This document shows, piece after piece, positions 56,001 to 64,000 of a stretch of 64,000 nt of DNA. The stretch's first letter is position 1. Each line of letters starts with the position of its first letter. The stretch comes from Pseudomonas sp. Bout1 (GTDB lineage: Bacteria; Pseudomonadota; Gammaproteobacteria; Pseudomonadales; Pseudomonadaceae). The stretch is from assembly GCF_034314165.1 (NCBI RefSeq), contig NZ_JAVIWK010000001.1, positions 5,347,001-5,411,000 on the forward strand. The letters run 5' to 3'. A model generated the notes under the pieces. The model was not told the origin of the DNA and made no database searches. It was given only the letters and a program-made list of their open reading frames with translations. The position numbers and the translations under genes were made by a program.

Positions 56001-56441
56001 ATGGCCGAACACGATTTCCGCTTCAGCTTGCTGAACCCGCAACACACCCTGATCGAATGCCGCGCCCTGGTGCCGGGCCGTTATCAGGTCACCGGCAACG
56101 GTGGCTCGATCAAGCACGGCGACGTTTTGATCGTCACCCTGCGCGGCAGTAAAACCCTGTCGATGCGCCTGACCGTCGAAGGCGATGCGCGCTACTCCAT
56201 CCGCCCGGCAGGCCAGTGGGTTGCCATGGCCCAGGGGCCGAAGTTCGGCGAACTGGAAATTCACACCTGGAAGGTCAACTGCGACAGCTGCGACAACGTG
56301 CTGGAGTTTGAATTCGCGGTGGAAACCAAGCTGACCAAGCAACCGCTGCAACCGGCCGCCACCGCGCGGGTCACCGAGTTGGGCTGGGCCACCCTGGGTG
56401 ACAAGCACCGCTGCCCGAAATGCCAGAAGGCCGCGCAATGA
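56001..56441 (+). CDS. Conserved hypothetical protein with C-terminal Cys pairs
   Basis: 146-aa soluble protein. The N-terminal two-thirds is beta-rich (CRALVPGRYQVTGNGGSIKHG, GDVLIVTLRGSKTLSMRLTV). Two CxxC pairs, NCDSCDN and RCPKCQK, near the middle and C-terminus could hold zinc. I recognise no named domain; a homologue stands next to ldhA in P. aeruginosa (PA0926 position). TGGAGG lies 6 nt before ATG 56001. The stop overlaps the following lipoprotein gene (ATGA), so the two are coupled. Confidence 0.85.
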   Translation: MAEHDFRFSLLNPQHTLIECRALVPGRYQVTGNGGSIKHGDVLIVTLRGSKTLSMRLTVEGDARYSIRPAGQWVAMAQGPKFGELEIHTWKVNCDSCDNVLEFEFAVETKLTKQPLQPAATARVTELGWATLGDKHRCPKCQKAAQ

Positions 56442-56842
56442 AAGCCGTGCTGATGCTGGCCGTGCTGGGTGCAGGCCTTGCGGGCTGCGCCAGTGATGAG
56501 GTCAAGCTCAAGCAGGATCACAGCTACGTGGTGGAATGGATCGGTGAGCGGCCTTTGATGGATTACGCGCACCTGACCGTGACCCTCGGCGCCGATGGCC
56601 GGGCCTACGGCAACGGCGGCTGCAACCATTGGTTCGCGCCCTACACCCTGGACGGTGACAAACTGAGCTTCGGCAAGGTCGGCAGCACCCGCAAACTTTG
56701 CGGTGAAGCGCTGATGGAGCAGGAGCACCGCTTCTTCCAGGCCCTGCAAGGCGTGCAGCGCTGGGACATCTCGCCGATCGAACAGACCCGTTTCTGGCCG
56801 GCGGATGGCAAACCGTTGCGGTTGTGGCTGGAAGAAGGCTGA
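56438..56842 (+). CDS. META/HslJ-domain lipoprotein
   Basis: 134-aa lipoprotein: MKAVLMLAVLGAGLAGCASD has lipobox LAGC with Cys at residue 17. The mature domain (YVVEWIGERPLMDYAHLTV, ADGRAYGNGGCNHWFAPYTL, KLSFGKVGSTRKLCGEALME) is a META domain as in E. coli HslJ, linked to heat shock and novobiocin tolerance. Two Cys may form a disulfide. ATG 56438 overlaps the previous stop. Asp does not follow Cys at +2 (it is Ala-Ser-Asp), so outer-membrane sorting is likely. Confidence 0.88.
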   Translation: MKAVLMLAVLGAGLAGCASDEVKLKQDHSYVVEWIGERPLMDYAHLTVTLGADGRAYGNGGCNHWFAPYTLDGDKLSFGKVGSTRKLCGEALMEQEHRFFQALQGVQRWDISPIEQTRFWPADGKPLRLWLEEG

Positions 56843-56853
56843 TTCCGCGCTTC

Positions 56854-56940
56854 TGTGGGAGCTGGCTTGCCTGCGATGGCGTCACCTCGGCCTGGCTGAC
56901 AGGCCGAGTTGCCTGCATCGCTGGCAAGCCAGCTCCTACA
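56854..56940. repeat. REP doublet (REPIN), GTGGGAGCTGGCTTGCCTGCGA type
   Basis: TGTGGGAGCTGGCTTGCCTG at the left and GGCAAGCCAGCTCCTACA at the right, with a central hairpin CTCGGCCT/AGGCCGAG. It fills the whole gap between the convergent META lipoprotein and thioredoxin genes, ending 1 nt before the latter's stop codon. Confidence 0.85.
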
Positions 56941-56941
56941 C

Positions 56942-57403
56942 TTAACCGCGCAGCGCCTTGAGCTTGGCCAGCACGCCTTCGGCCGTCTGCTCGCCCATCA
57001 GTTGTTCGCGCACCTTGCCCTTGTCATCAATGATGTACGTCACCGGCAAGGCTTCGCTGCGGGGAATGTCGAAGATCCCGTCCGGGTTCTGCGCCAATAC
57101 GGTGAACTTGATGCCCAGCTTGTCGCTGGCGCTCTTGAGTTCCTCACCCTGGGCATTGTCGAAGTTCACGCCGAACACACCTACCGACTGGCCCTTGAGT
57201 TGGTCGGCCAAGGCGTTGAGTTCGGGGATTTCGGTGCGGCAAGGGCCACACCACTCGGCCCAGTAGTTGACCACCAGCCATTGCTTGTCCAGGCGTTCGG
57301 CGGCCACTTTCTGACCGTATTGGTCAACGCCATAATCATTGCCACAGCCACTGAGCAGCAGTGTACCGATGATTGCCATTGCGCCTAACAGTCGCCTCGT
57401 CAT
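56942..57403 (-). CDS. TlpA-like thioredoxin-fold lipoprotein
   Basis: 153-aa membrane-anchored periplasmic redox protein. MTRRLLGAMAIIGTLLLSGC is a lipoprotein signal with lipidated Cys20. The active site is YWAEWCGPCRTEIPELN (CGPC), and the cis-Pro is in EALPVTYIIDD. It should reduce or isomerise disulfides in exported proteins, as TlpA/ResA do. AAGGA lies before ATG 57403. Divergent from arsC across 115 bp, the same set (thioredoxin, arsC, wrbA) as around PA0950-PA0953. Confidence 0.92.
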   Translation of the reverse strand: MTRRLLGAMAIIGTLLLSGCGNDYGVDQYGQKVAAERLDKQWLVVNYWAEWCGPCRTEIPELNALADQLKGQSVGVFGVNFDNAQGEELKSASDKLGIKFTVLAQNPDGIFDIPRSEALPVTYIIDDKGKVREQLMGEQTAEGVLAKLKALRG

Positions 57404-57518
57404 GGGGTAATCCTTCGTAAAAATGAACGTTGGCTGCGGCCTATCGCCTCTCATGGTTTAAGGACATGGCGCAGCGCGGGTAGAATACCCGCCACCTTAC
57501 GCAAGATGCGACCCGCAC

Positions 57519-58886
<1,368 letters not shown>

Positions 58887-58912
58887 TGCTTTTGTAGTGC
58901 CTGACCTGTCGT

Positions 58913-58980
58913 TATCGCAGGCAAGCCAGCTCCCACAGAGGAATGCATTCCAAGTGTGGGAGCTGGCTTGCCTGCGATAG
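58913..58980. repeat. Short REP doublet with GGAATGCATTCC loop
   Basis: The complement of TGGGAGCTGGCTTGCCTGCG at the left and the direct unit at the right give a near-perfect 68-nt palindrome, centred on GGAATGCATTCC. Closely similar in sequence and loop to 62046-62114. Confidence 0.87.
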
Positions 58981-58993
58981 CATCAACCCGGTA

Positions 58994-59665
58994 TCAATGA
59001 TTCACGGTATACGCCAGCATCATCGACAACTGGCACATCGGCCGCCCGCTCTCGGCATGCCACTGGTTGAACGCGCCCTGCACCGTGGCCAGGTCCCGCA
59101 GGCTGGTGGGCACCTTGTCGACAATCTTCTGCGCATTCAGCGCCGCCACCACGTCATAGCTCGGCACAAACGTATCCTTGCCCACCATGCGCAAAAAACG
59201 CGGCGCCGACAGCCCGCCCAACTGGTGACCGTGCTTGCTCAGGTATTTCCACAAGCCAACGATATCCGTCACTGGCCAGTCGGCAATAAACGCCGCGAAG
59301 CTACCCTTTTCCTGCTCGATATCCAGAATCATCTGCGCATTGCGCGGCACGCTTTTGAGCTTGCCCAGGTGGCGAATGATGCGTGTGTCCTGCATCAGCC
59401 GCTCCAGGTGCTCGGCGCCCATCAGCACGACTTTTTCCGGGTCAAACCCAAAGAACACTTGCTCGAAGGCCGGCCACTTGGCGTCCACCACGCTGTGTTT
59501 GAGGCCTGCGCGAAACACCCGCAGTGACAGGGTCGACAAGTAGCGATCATCACTGATCTTGCGCAGTTTCGCCGGGGTCAGGGGCACAGGCAGGTGGGCT
59601 TCCAGCTCGGCCGCTGAACCAAACCGGTTCAGACAATATTCGTGCAGCCACTTGTAATCGCGCAT
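58994..59665 (-). CDS. Divergent DNA-3-methyladenine glycosylase I-like protein
   Basis: 223-aa protein of the Adenine_glyco/Tag superfamily judged by the helical core YLSTLSLRVFRAGLKHSVVDAKW, QDTRIIRHLGKLKSVPRNAQMI and PRFLRMVGKDTFVPSYDVVAALN. These correspond to the region around the base pocket of Tag. The N-terminal Cys and the Trp-containing WhDxEWG motif of classic Tag are missing, as are the zinc ligands, so activity on 3-methyladenine is uncertain. ATG 59665. It follows ttcA on the same strand but is separated by a terminator. Confidence 0.78.
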   Translation of the reverse strand: MRDYKWLHEYCLNRFGSAAELEAHLPVPLTPAKLRKISDDRYLSTLSLRVFRAGLKHSVVDAKWPAFEQVFFGFDPEKVVLMGAEHLERLMQDTRIIRHLGKLKSVPRNAQMILDIEQEKGSFAAFIADWPVTDIVGLWKYLSKHGHQLGGLSAPRFLRMVGKDTFVPSYDVVAALNAQKIVDKVPTSLRDLATVQGAFNQWHAESGRPMCQLSMMLAYTVNH

Positions 59666-59691
59666 GCCCTCTCCTAAGGATTGAAATGAAA

Positions 59692-59711
59692 ACGGCGCCC
59701 AGGAGCGCCGT
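59692..59711 (-). terminator. Rho-independent terminator after ttcA
   Basis: ACGGCGC (59692-59698) pairs with GCGCCGT (59705-59711) around a 6-nt loop, with TTTTC following on the minus strand. 22 nt after the ttcA stop, 27 nt before the next gene's start codon. Confidence 0.8.
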
Positions 59712-59732
59712 CTGTCAGAGCGGTGAAAGTGC

Positions 59733-60557
59733 TCAGAGGTTCACTACGTTGACGAAGCGCGATGCCGCGGTTTCGTCGATACGCAGGCTGGTGAAGTCGA
59801 ACAGGTTACGGTCGGCCAACTGCGACGGCTGCACGTTCTGCAAGCTGCGGAAGATGCTGTCGACGCGGCCCGGGGTCTTGCGGTCCCAGTCCTGGAGCAT
59901 GTCCTTGACCACCTGGCGTTGCAGGTTTTCCTGGGAGCCACAGAGGTTGCACGGGATGATCGGGAATTGCTTGAGGTCGGCGTACGCCTGGATGTCCTTC
60001 TCGTGGCAGTACGCCAATGGGCGAATCACCACGTTGCGCCCGTCGTCGGCCCGCAGCTTGGGCGGCATGGCCTTTAGGCTGCCGTTGAAAAACATGTTGA
60101 GGAAGAAGGTTTCGACGATGTCATCGCGGTGGTGACCGAGGGCCATCTTGGTTGCGCCGATTTCATCGGCAAAGGTGTAGAGCGTACCTCGGCGCAAGCG
60201 CGAGCACAGCGAGCAGGTGGTCTTGCCTTCCGGGATTAGCTCCTTGACCACCGAATAGGTGTCTTTTTCGACGATGCGGTACTCGACCCCCAATGCCTTG
60301 AGGTAGGCCGGCAGCACGTGCTCGGGGAAACCCGGCTGCTTCTGGTCCATGTTCACGGCGACAATCTCGAACTTGATCGGCGCGACCTTTTGCAGGTGCA
60401 TCAGTACGTCAAGCAGGGTGTAGCTGTCTTTGCCGCCAGACAGGCAGACCATGACCTTGTCGCCCTCCTCGATCATGTTGAAATCGGCGACTGCCTCACC
60501 CGCCTGGCGACGCAGGCGTTTTTGCAGTTTGTTCTGGTTGACCGTAAGAGTGCCCAT
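59733..60557 (-). CDS. ttcA: tRNA cytidine(32) 2-sulfurtransferase TtcA
   Basis: 274-aa enzyme that thiolates C32 of some tRNAs using ATP and an iron-sulfur cluster. The PP-loop is [14 protein letters not shown] (about residue 37). Cluster-binding Cys pairs are [13 protein letters not shown] and [33 protein letters not shown] is diagnostic. ATG 60557. Transcribed alone, with its own terminator, divergent from the Yip1-domain gene. Confidence 0.96.
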   Translation of the reverse strand: MGTLTVNQNKLQKRLRRQAGEAVADFNMIEEGDKVMVCLSGGKDSYTLLDVLMHLQKVAPIKFEIVAVNMDQKQPGFPEHVLPAYLKALGVEYRIVEKDTYSVVKELIPEGKTTCSLCSRLRRGTLYTFADEIGATKMALGHHRDDIVETFFLNMFFNGSLKAMPPKLRADDGRNVVIRPLAYCHEKDIQAYADLKQFPIIPCNLCGSQENLQRQVVKDMLQDWDRKTPGRVDSIFRSLQNVQPSQLADRNLFDFTSLRIDETAASRFVNVVNL

Positions 60558-60710
60558 GGCGCTTGGATCCGCGAAAGGTGTGTGACGAAAAGCCGGGCAT
60601 TTTAGCGGGATGGACGACCGAGTTTCAATTAACAGACCCCGCCGCGATTAAGCCCAATGTTTACAGCGCAATTTGCTCTAAAGCCCTACAGTTTTTCCGG
60701 TCATCACTTT

Positions 60711-60717
60711 CTATACT
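60711..60717 (+). promoter_or_regulatory. Sigma-S-like -10 element upstream of the Yip1-domain gene
   Basis: CTATACT equals the sigma-S -10 consensus, preceded by CATCACTTT without a good -35. The start expected near 60724 leaves a leader of about 90 nt that includes GGCGCTCCGCTGGGG structure before the ribosome-binding site. Confidence 0.45.
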
Positions 60718-60814
60718 GCGACATAAGGTCGCACATATATCCAGACCTTTCAGGCCAATTGGCCCGTGGGCGCTCCGCTGGGGGGCGATGGTAATAACAA
60801 CAGGAGTGACTGGC

Positions 60815-61417
60815 ATGATCCATCACGTCGTGGGACTTTTCACCCACCCCGATCAGGAATGGCGGGAAATTCGTGGCGATAAAGAAGAAAGCATCAGCCA
60901 CATGTACCTCACCCACACACTGATTCTCGCAGCGATCCCCGCGGTATCAGCCTTTATCGGGACCACGCAGGTGGGCTGGGTAATCGGCAGCCGCGCCCCG
61001 GTGATGCTCACGGTGGAAAGCGCGTTGTGGATGACCATCATGTCTTACGCCGCGATGCTCGGCGGCGTGGCGGTGATGGGCGCGTTCATTCACTGGATGG
61101 CCCGTACCTATGACGCCAACCCCAGCATGGCGCGCTGCGTGGCGTTTGCCACCTACACCGCGACGCCGCTGTTTGTCGGCGGGCTGGCCGCACTTTACCC
61201 GCATATGTGGCTGGGCATGGTCGTCGGTACGGCCGCCATCTGCTACACGGTGTACTTGCTGTACGTAGGCCTGCCGACCTTCATGAACATCAACCCGGAC
61301 GAGGGCTTCCTGTTCTCCAGCTCGGTGCTGGCGGTAGGCCTGGTGGTGCTGGTGGCGATCATGGCCTTTACCGTGATCGTCTGGGGGCTGGGCGTAGGCC
61401 CGATCTACACCAACTGA
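60815..61417 (+). CDS. Yip1/DUF1282 family inner-membrane protein
   Basis: 200-aa membrane protein with five hydrophobic segments. The N-terminal VVGLFTHPDQEWREIRGD is typical of Yip1-domain bacterial proteins, followed by LTHTLILAAIPAVSAFIGTT, IMSYAAMLGGVAVMGAFIHW, CVAFATYTATPLFVGGLAAL and VLAVGLVVLVAIMAFTVIVW. Function not established. AGGAG lies 8 nt before ATG 60815. A sigma-S-type promoter stands upstream, so it may be a stationary-phase gene. Confidence 0.88.
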   Translation: MIHHVVGLFTHPDQEWREIRGDKEESISHMYLTHTLILAAIPAVSAFIGTTQVGWVIGSRAPVMLTVESALWMTIMSYAAMLGGVAVMGAFIHWMARTYDANPSMARCVAFATYTATPLFVGGLAALYPHMWLGMVVGTAAICYTVYLLYVGLPTFMNINPDEGFLFSSSVLAVGLVVLVAIMAFTVIVWGLGVGPIYTN

Positions 61418-61545
61418 CGCGGTTTACCCGCAGGAAAAGCCACCGCACGGTGGCTTTGTGCGTTATGCATGACCATTCGGCGCCTGACAGATTCGGATAC
61501 ACCGTTGCTTGCGGCATACTGGACATCTCTGGAGATATGTACAGC

Positions 61546-62040
61546 ATGCCCGAGCAACTCAATACCCGCGTCGAAGATTGTTTCCAACAAGCCGAATCCT
61601 TTTTCAAACGAAGCTTCAAACGCCCCCAGGTCAGCCTCAAGCTGCGGGGCCAGAAGGCCGGTGTCGCGCATTTGCACGAGAACCTGCTGCGCTTCAACCC
61701 GCAGTTGTACCGTGAAAACAGCCAACACTTCCTTAAACAGACGGTCGCCCATGAAGTGGCGCACCTGATAGCCCACCAATTGTTCGGCGAGCGCATCCAG
61801 CCCCATGGCGAGGAGTGGCAGTTGATCATGCGTGGGGTTTACGAACTGCCGCCGGATCGCTGCCACACCTATGAAATCCAGCGGCGGCGCGTAACCCGGT
61901 ATATCTACCGCTGCCCGTGTGCCGACAGCGACTTCCCGTTTTCGCCCCAGCGTCACGGGTTGGTGAGCCAGGGGCGGCGGTATTTGTGCCGCAGGTGCCG
62001 GCAGACATTGGTATTTACCGGGGAAACCCGGGTGGAGTGA
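61546..62040 (+). CDS. sprT: SprT family zinc metallopeptidase-like protein
   Basis: 164-aa protein. The zinc site HEVAHLIAHQLFGERIQPHG (HExxH plus a later His) is intact, and two Cys pairs near the C-terminus (CPCADSD and CRRCRQ) form the zinc ribbon of SprT/Spartan proteins. SprT-like proteases may act on DNA-protein crosslinks or serve stationary-phase survival. ATG 61546 (MPEQLNTRV) with GGAG 11 nt upstream is preferred over ATG 61537, whose spacing is too short. It lies after the Yip1 gene on the same strand. Confidence 0.92.
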   Translation: MPEQLNTRVEDCFQQAESFFKRSFKRPQVSLKLRGQKAGVAHLHENLLRFNPQLYRENSQHFLKQTVAHEVAHLIAHQLFGERIQPHGEEWQLIMRGVYELPPDRCHTYEIQRRRVTRYIYRCPCADSDFPFSPQRHGLVSQGRRYLCRRCRQTLVFTGETRVE

Positions 62041-62045
62041 GGGCC

Positions 62046-62114
62046 TCATCGCAGGCAAGCCAGCTCCCACAGTTGAAATGCATTCCCCTGTGGGAGCTGG
62101 CTTGCCTGCGATAG
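62046..62114. repeat. Short REP doublet, near twin of 58913-58980
   Basis: Inverted pair of TGGGAGCTGGCTTGCCTGCG units around GAAATGCATTCCCC. It fills the gap between the convergent sprT and CoA-transferase genes. Confidence 0.87.
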
Positions 62115-62128
62115 CGTCAGCCCAAGCG

Positions 62129-63310
62129 CTACTGAATCACCTTGGCACGCCGCAAATCATCTATTTGTTGAGGACTGAAGCCTAACCCCGCCAACACCTC
62201 ATCCGTGTGGGCGCCCACCGCCGCGCCGATGTGCCTGGCCGCCGGCAAACCCTCGGAAAACTTCAACGGGCAAGCGATCTGCGCCTGGGCCGAACCATCG
62301 CCCCGCGGCACCTGGCTGACCAGCTCCCGGGCTTTCAACTGCGGGTGTTCAACCGCCTCGCTCAGATTCAGCACCGGCTCGACACACGCATCGATCCCGG
62401 CAAACAACGCACACAGCTCATCAAAGCTGCGCTTCTCGAACTCGACCTGCAACGCCAGCTTGAGGGCTTTCTGCTGCTCGGGCTTGGGCGACAAACCCTG
62501 CGCCGCCAACTCGGGGCGCCCAAGCGCTGCACACAACTGCTGCATAAAGGCGGGCTCCAGGCTTCCTACCGACAACCACCGCCCCTCCCGAGAGCGGTAA
62601 TAGTCATAGAAGCTGCCACCATTGAGCACCTGGTTCTCCCACGCAGGTTCCACGCCACACGCCAGGTAACCCGCGCCGGCCATCGCATTCAGGCTGAAGG
62701 CGCAGTCAGTCATGCTCACATCCAGGTATTGCCCCACGCCGCTGTGCTGCCGGGCGATCACCGCCGCCAGCAAGCCGATCACCGCGTGCAACGAGCCACC
62801 GCCCACGTCCGCCAACTGCACGCCCAAAGGTAACGGCCCGCTGTCCTGGCGCCCGGTGTAACTGGCAATGCCCGCCAAGGCCAGGTAGTTGATGTCGTGG
62901 CCGGCGCGGTCCCTGTAGGGGCCGGTCTGGCCGTAGCCGGTGATGGAGACGTAGATCAACTTCGGGTTGATCGCCTTCAAGGCCTCGTAACCCAGGCCCA
63001 GGCGCTCCATCACCCCGGGGCGGAACTGCTCCAGCACGATGTCGTAGTCCGCCACCAACTGCCGCACGATCGCCACCGCCTCGGCCTGCTTGAGGTCGAG
63101 CGCCAGGCTGCGTTTATTGCGGTTGAGGTAGGCATGGCTGGCCGATACACCCTGGTCATGGGGCGGCAGCACCCGCAGCAGGTCCATGCGCGTGGGGGAC
63201 TCGATGCGCAACACCTCGGCGCCCATGTCGGCCAGCAGCAACGAGGCGAACGGCCCCGGCAGCAAGGTAGAGAAATCCAGTACTTTGAGGGACGCCAAGG
63301 GGCCTGACAT
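62129..63310 (-). CDS. Class III CoA-transferase (CaiB/BaiF family)
   Basis: 393-aa CoA-transferase. N-terminal VLDFSTLLPGPFASLLLADMGAEVLRIE, NKRSLALDLKQ and the catalytic Asp in GHDINYLALAG (about residue 170), then GGGSLHAVIGLLAAVIAR, are the family landmarks. It transfers CoA between acids, or may act as an alpha-methylacyl-CoA racemase, which shares this Asp. ATG 63310 (MSGPLASLKVL). A single gene with no acyl-CoA neighbours, so the substrate cannot be predicted. 150 bp separate it from the dctA stop upstream. Confidence 0.92.
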   Translation of the reverse strand: MSGPLASLKVLDFSTLLPGPFASLLLADMGAEVLRIESPTRMDLLRVLPPHDQGVSASHAYLNRNKRSLALDLKQAEAVAIVRQLVADYDIVLEQFRPGVMERLGLGYEALKAINPKLIYVSITGYGQTGPYRDRAGHDINYLALAGIASYTGRQDSGPLPLGVQLADVGGGSLHAVIGLLAAVIARQHSGVGQYLDVSMTDCAFSLNAMAGAGYLACGVEPAWENQVLNGGSFYDYYRSREGRWLSVGSLEPAFMQQLCAALGRPELAAQGLSPKPEQQKALKLALQVEFEKRSFDELCALFAGIDACVEPVLNLSEAVEHPQLKARELVSQVPRGDGSAQAQIACPLKFSEGLPAARHIGAAVGAHTDEVLAGLGFSPQQIDDLRRAKVIQ

Positions 63311-63420
63311 GCAAACTCCGATTCCGATTCGATTGGCCACAGAGTAGGCAAACCTGGCCGCAAGCGGCAATCACATAAAGCATCATCTGCAGTGACTGAT
63401 GCTTCCCGCAGGTATAAAAA

Positions 63421-63440
63421 AACCCATCCGGAGATGGGTT
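63421..63440 (-). terminator. Rho-independent terminator after dctA
   Basis: AACCCATC (63421-63428) pairs perfectly with GATGGGTT (63433-63440) around a CGGA loop, and a run of seven or more T follows on the minus strand (63422-63416). It lies 20 nt after the dctA stop. Confidence 0.92.
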
Positions 63441-63459
63441 TTTCACAAACGGTGCAGCC

Positions 63460-64000
<541 letters not shown>

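Overview
The window is a 64-kb chromosomal segment of a Pseudomonas, most likely of the P. fluorescens group. Gene content and order match the Pseudomonas core in several blocks: TetR / RgsA sRNA / tatD-holB-tmk-mltG-pabC-fabF-acpP-fabG-fabD-plsX-rpmF-yceD; maf / sppA-HAD-rluC / rne; murB-ptp-kdsB-trm112-lpxK-exbD-exbB-comEC; and gacS-ldhA followed by a thioredoxin / arsC-wrbA block. GC is high, and the intergenic spaces are studded with the palindromic REP doublets (REPINs) typical of fluorescent pseudomonads. I saw no rRNA, tRNA, CRISPR array, prophage or insertion sequence.

Layout. 0.1-2.2 kb: an AraC regulator divergent from a YahK-type zinc alcohol dehydrogenase. 2.3-7.7 kb: a minus-strand L-arabinose uptake operon (SDR sugar dehydrogenase, araF, araG, araH) followed by an IclR regulator. 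7.8-11.5 kb: a GNAT enzyme, an HD hydrolase, an MFS transporter and three small uncharacterised genes. 11.7-16.8 kb: a methyltransferase and a four-gene operon (GntR, ADP-ribosylglycohydrolase, NCS1 permease, PfkB kinase) resembling E. coli yegTUVW with a different transporter. 16.8-19.9 kb: DUF1285 protein, lipoprotein, moaA and a TetR regulator. 20-30 kb: RgsA sRNA and the large DNA-replication / peptidoglycan / fatty-acid block. 30-37.5 kb: maf, sppA, a HAD phosphatase, rluC, and rne behind a leader of about 670 nt. 37.6-42 kb: a periplasmic molybdenum hydroxylase operon with its own MobA-like and XdhC maturation proteins, lying between rne and murB. 42-49 kb: a tightly coupled cell-envelope operon and comEC. 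49-64 kb: DUF2062, a PirRS-like two-component pair, gacS, ldhA, small redox and housekeeping genes, ttcA, sprT, a class III CoA-transferase and the C-terminal part of dctA.

How parts connect. The most informative regulatory observation is that the RgsA sRNA gene and its likely target acpP lie about 6 kb apart. The sRNA carries a 20-base-pair complement, interrupted by one bulge, to the acpP ribosome-binding region. gacS, the sensor at the top of the Gac cascade that influences RgsA, is also in the window. Most operons use 1-4 nt start/stop overlaps (ATGA, GTGA, TTGA, TGATG), so translational coupling is pervasive, and many internal genes begin with GTG or TTG. The most interesting less-studied system is the yegTUVW-like module at 12.4-16.8 kb, a predicted import, deglycosylation and phosphorylation route for an unknown N-glycoside.
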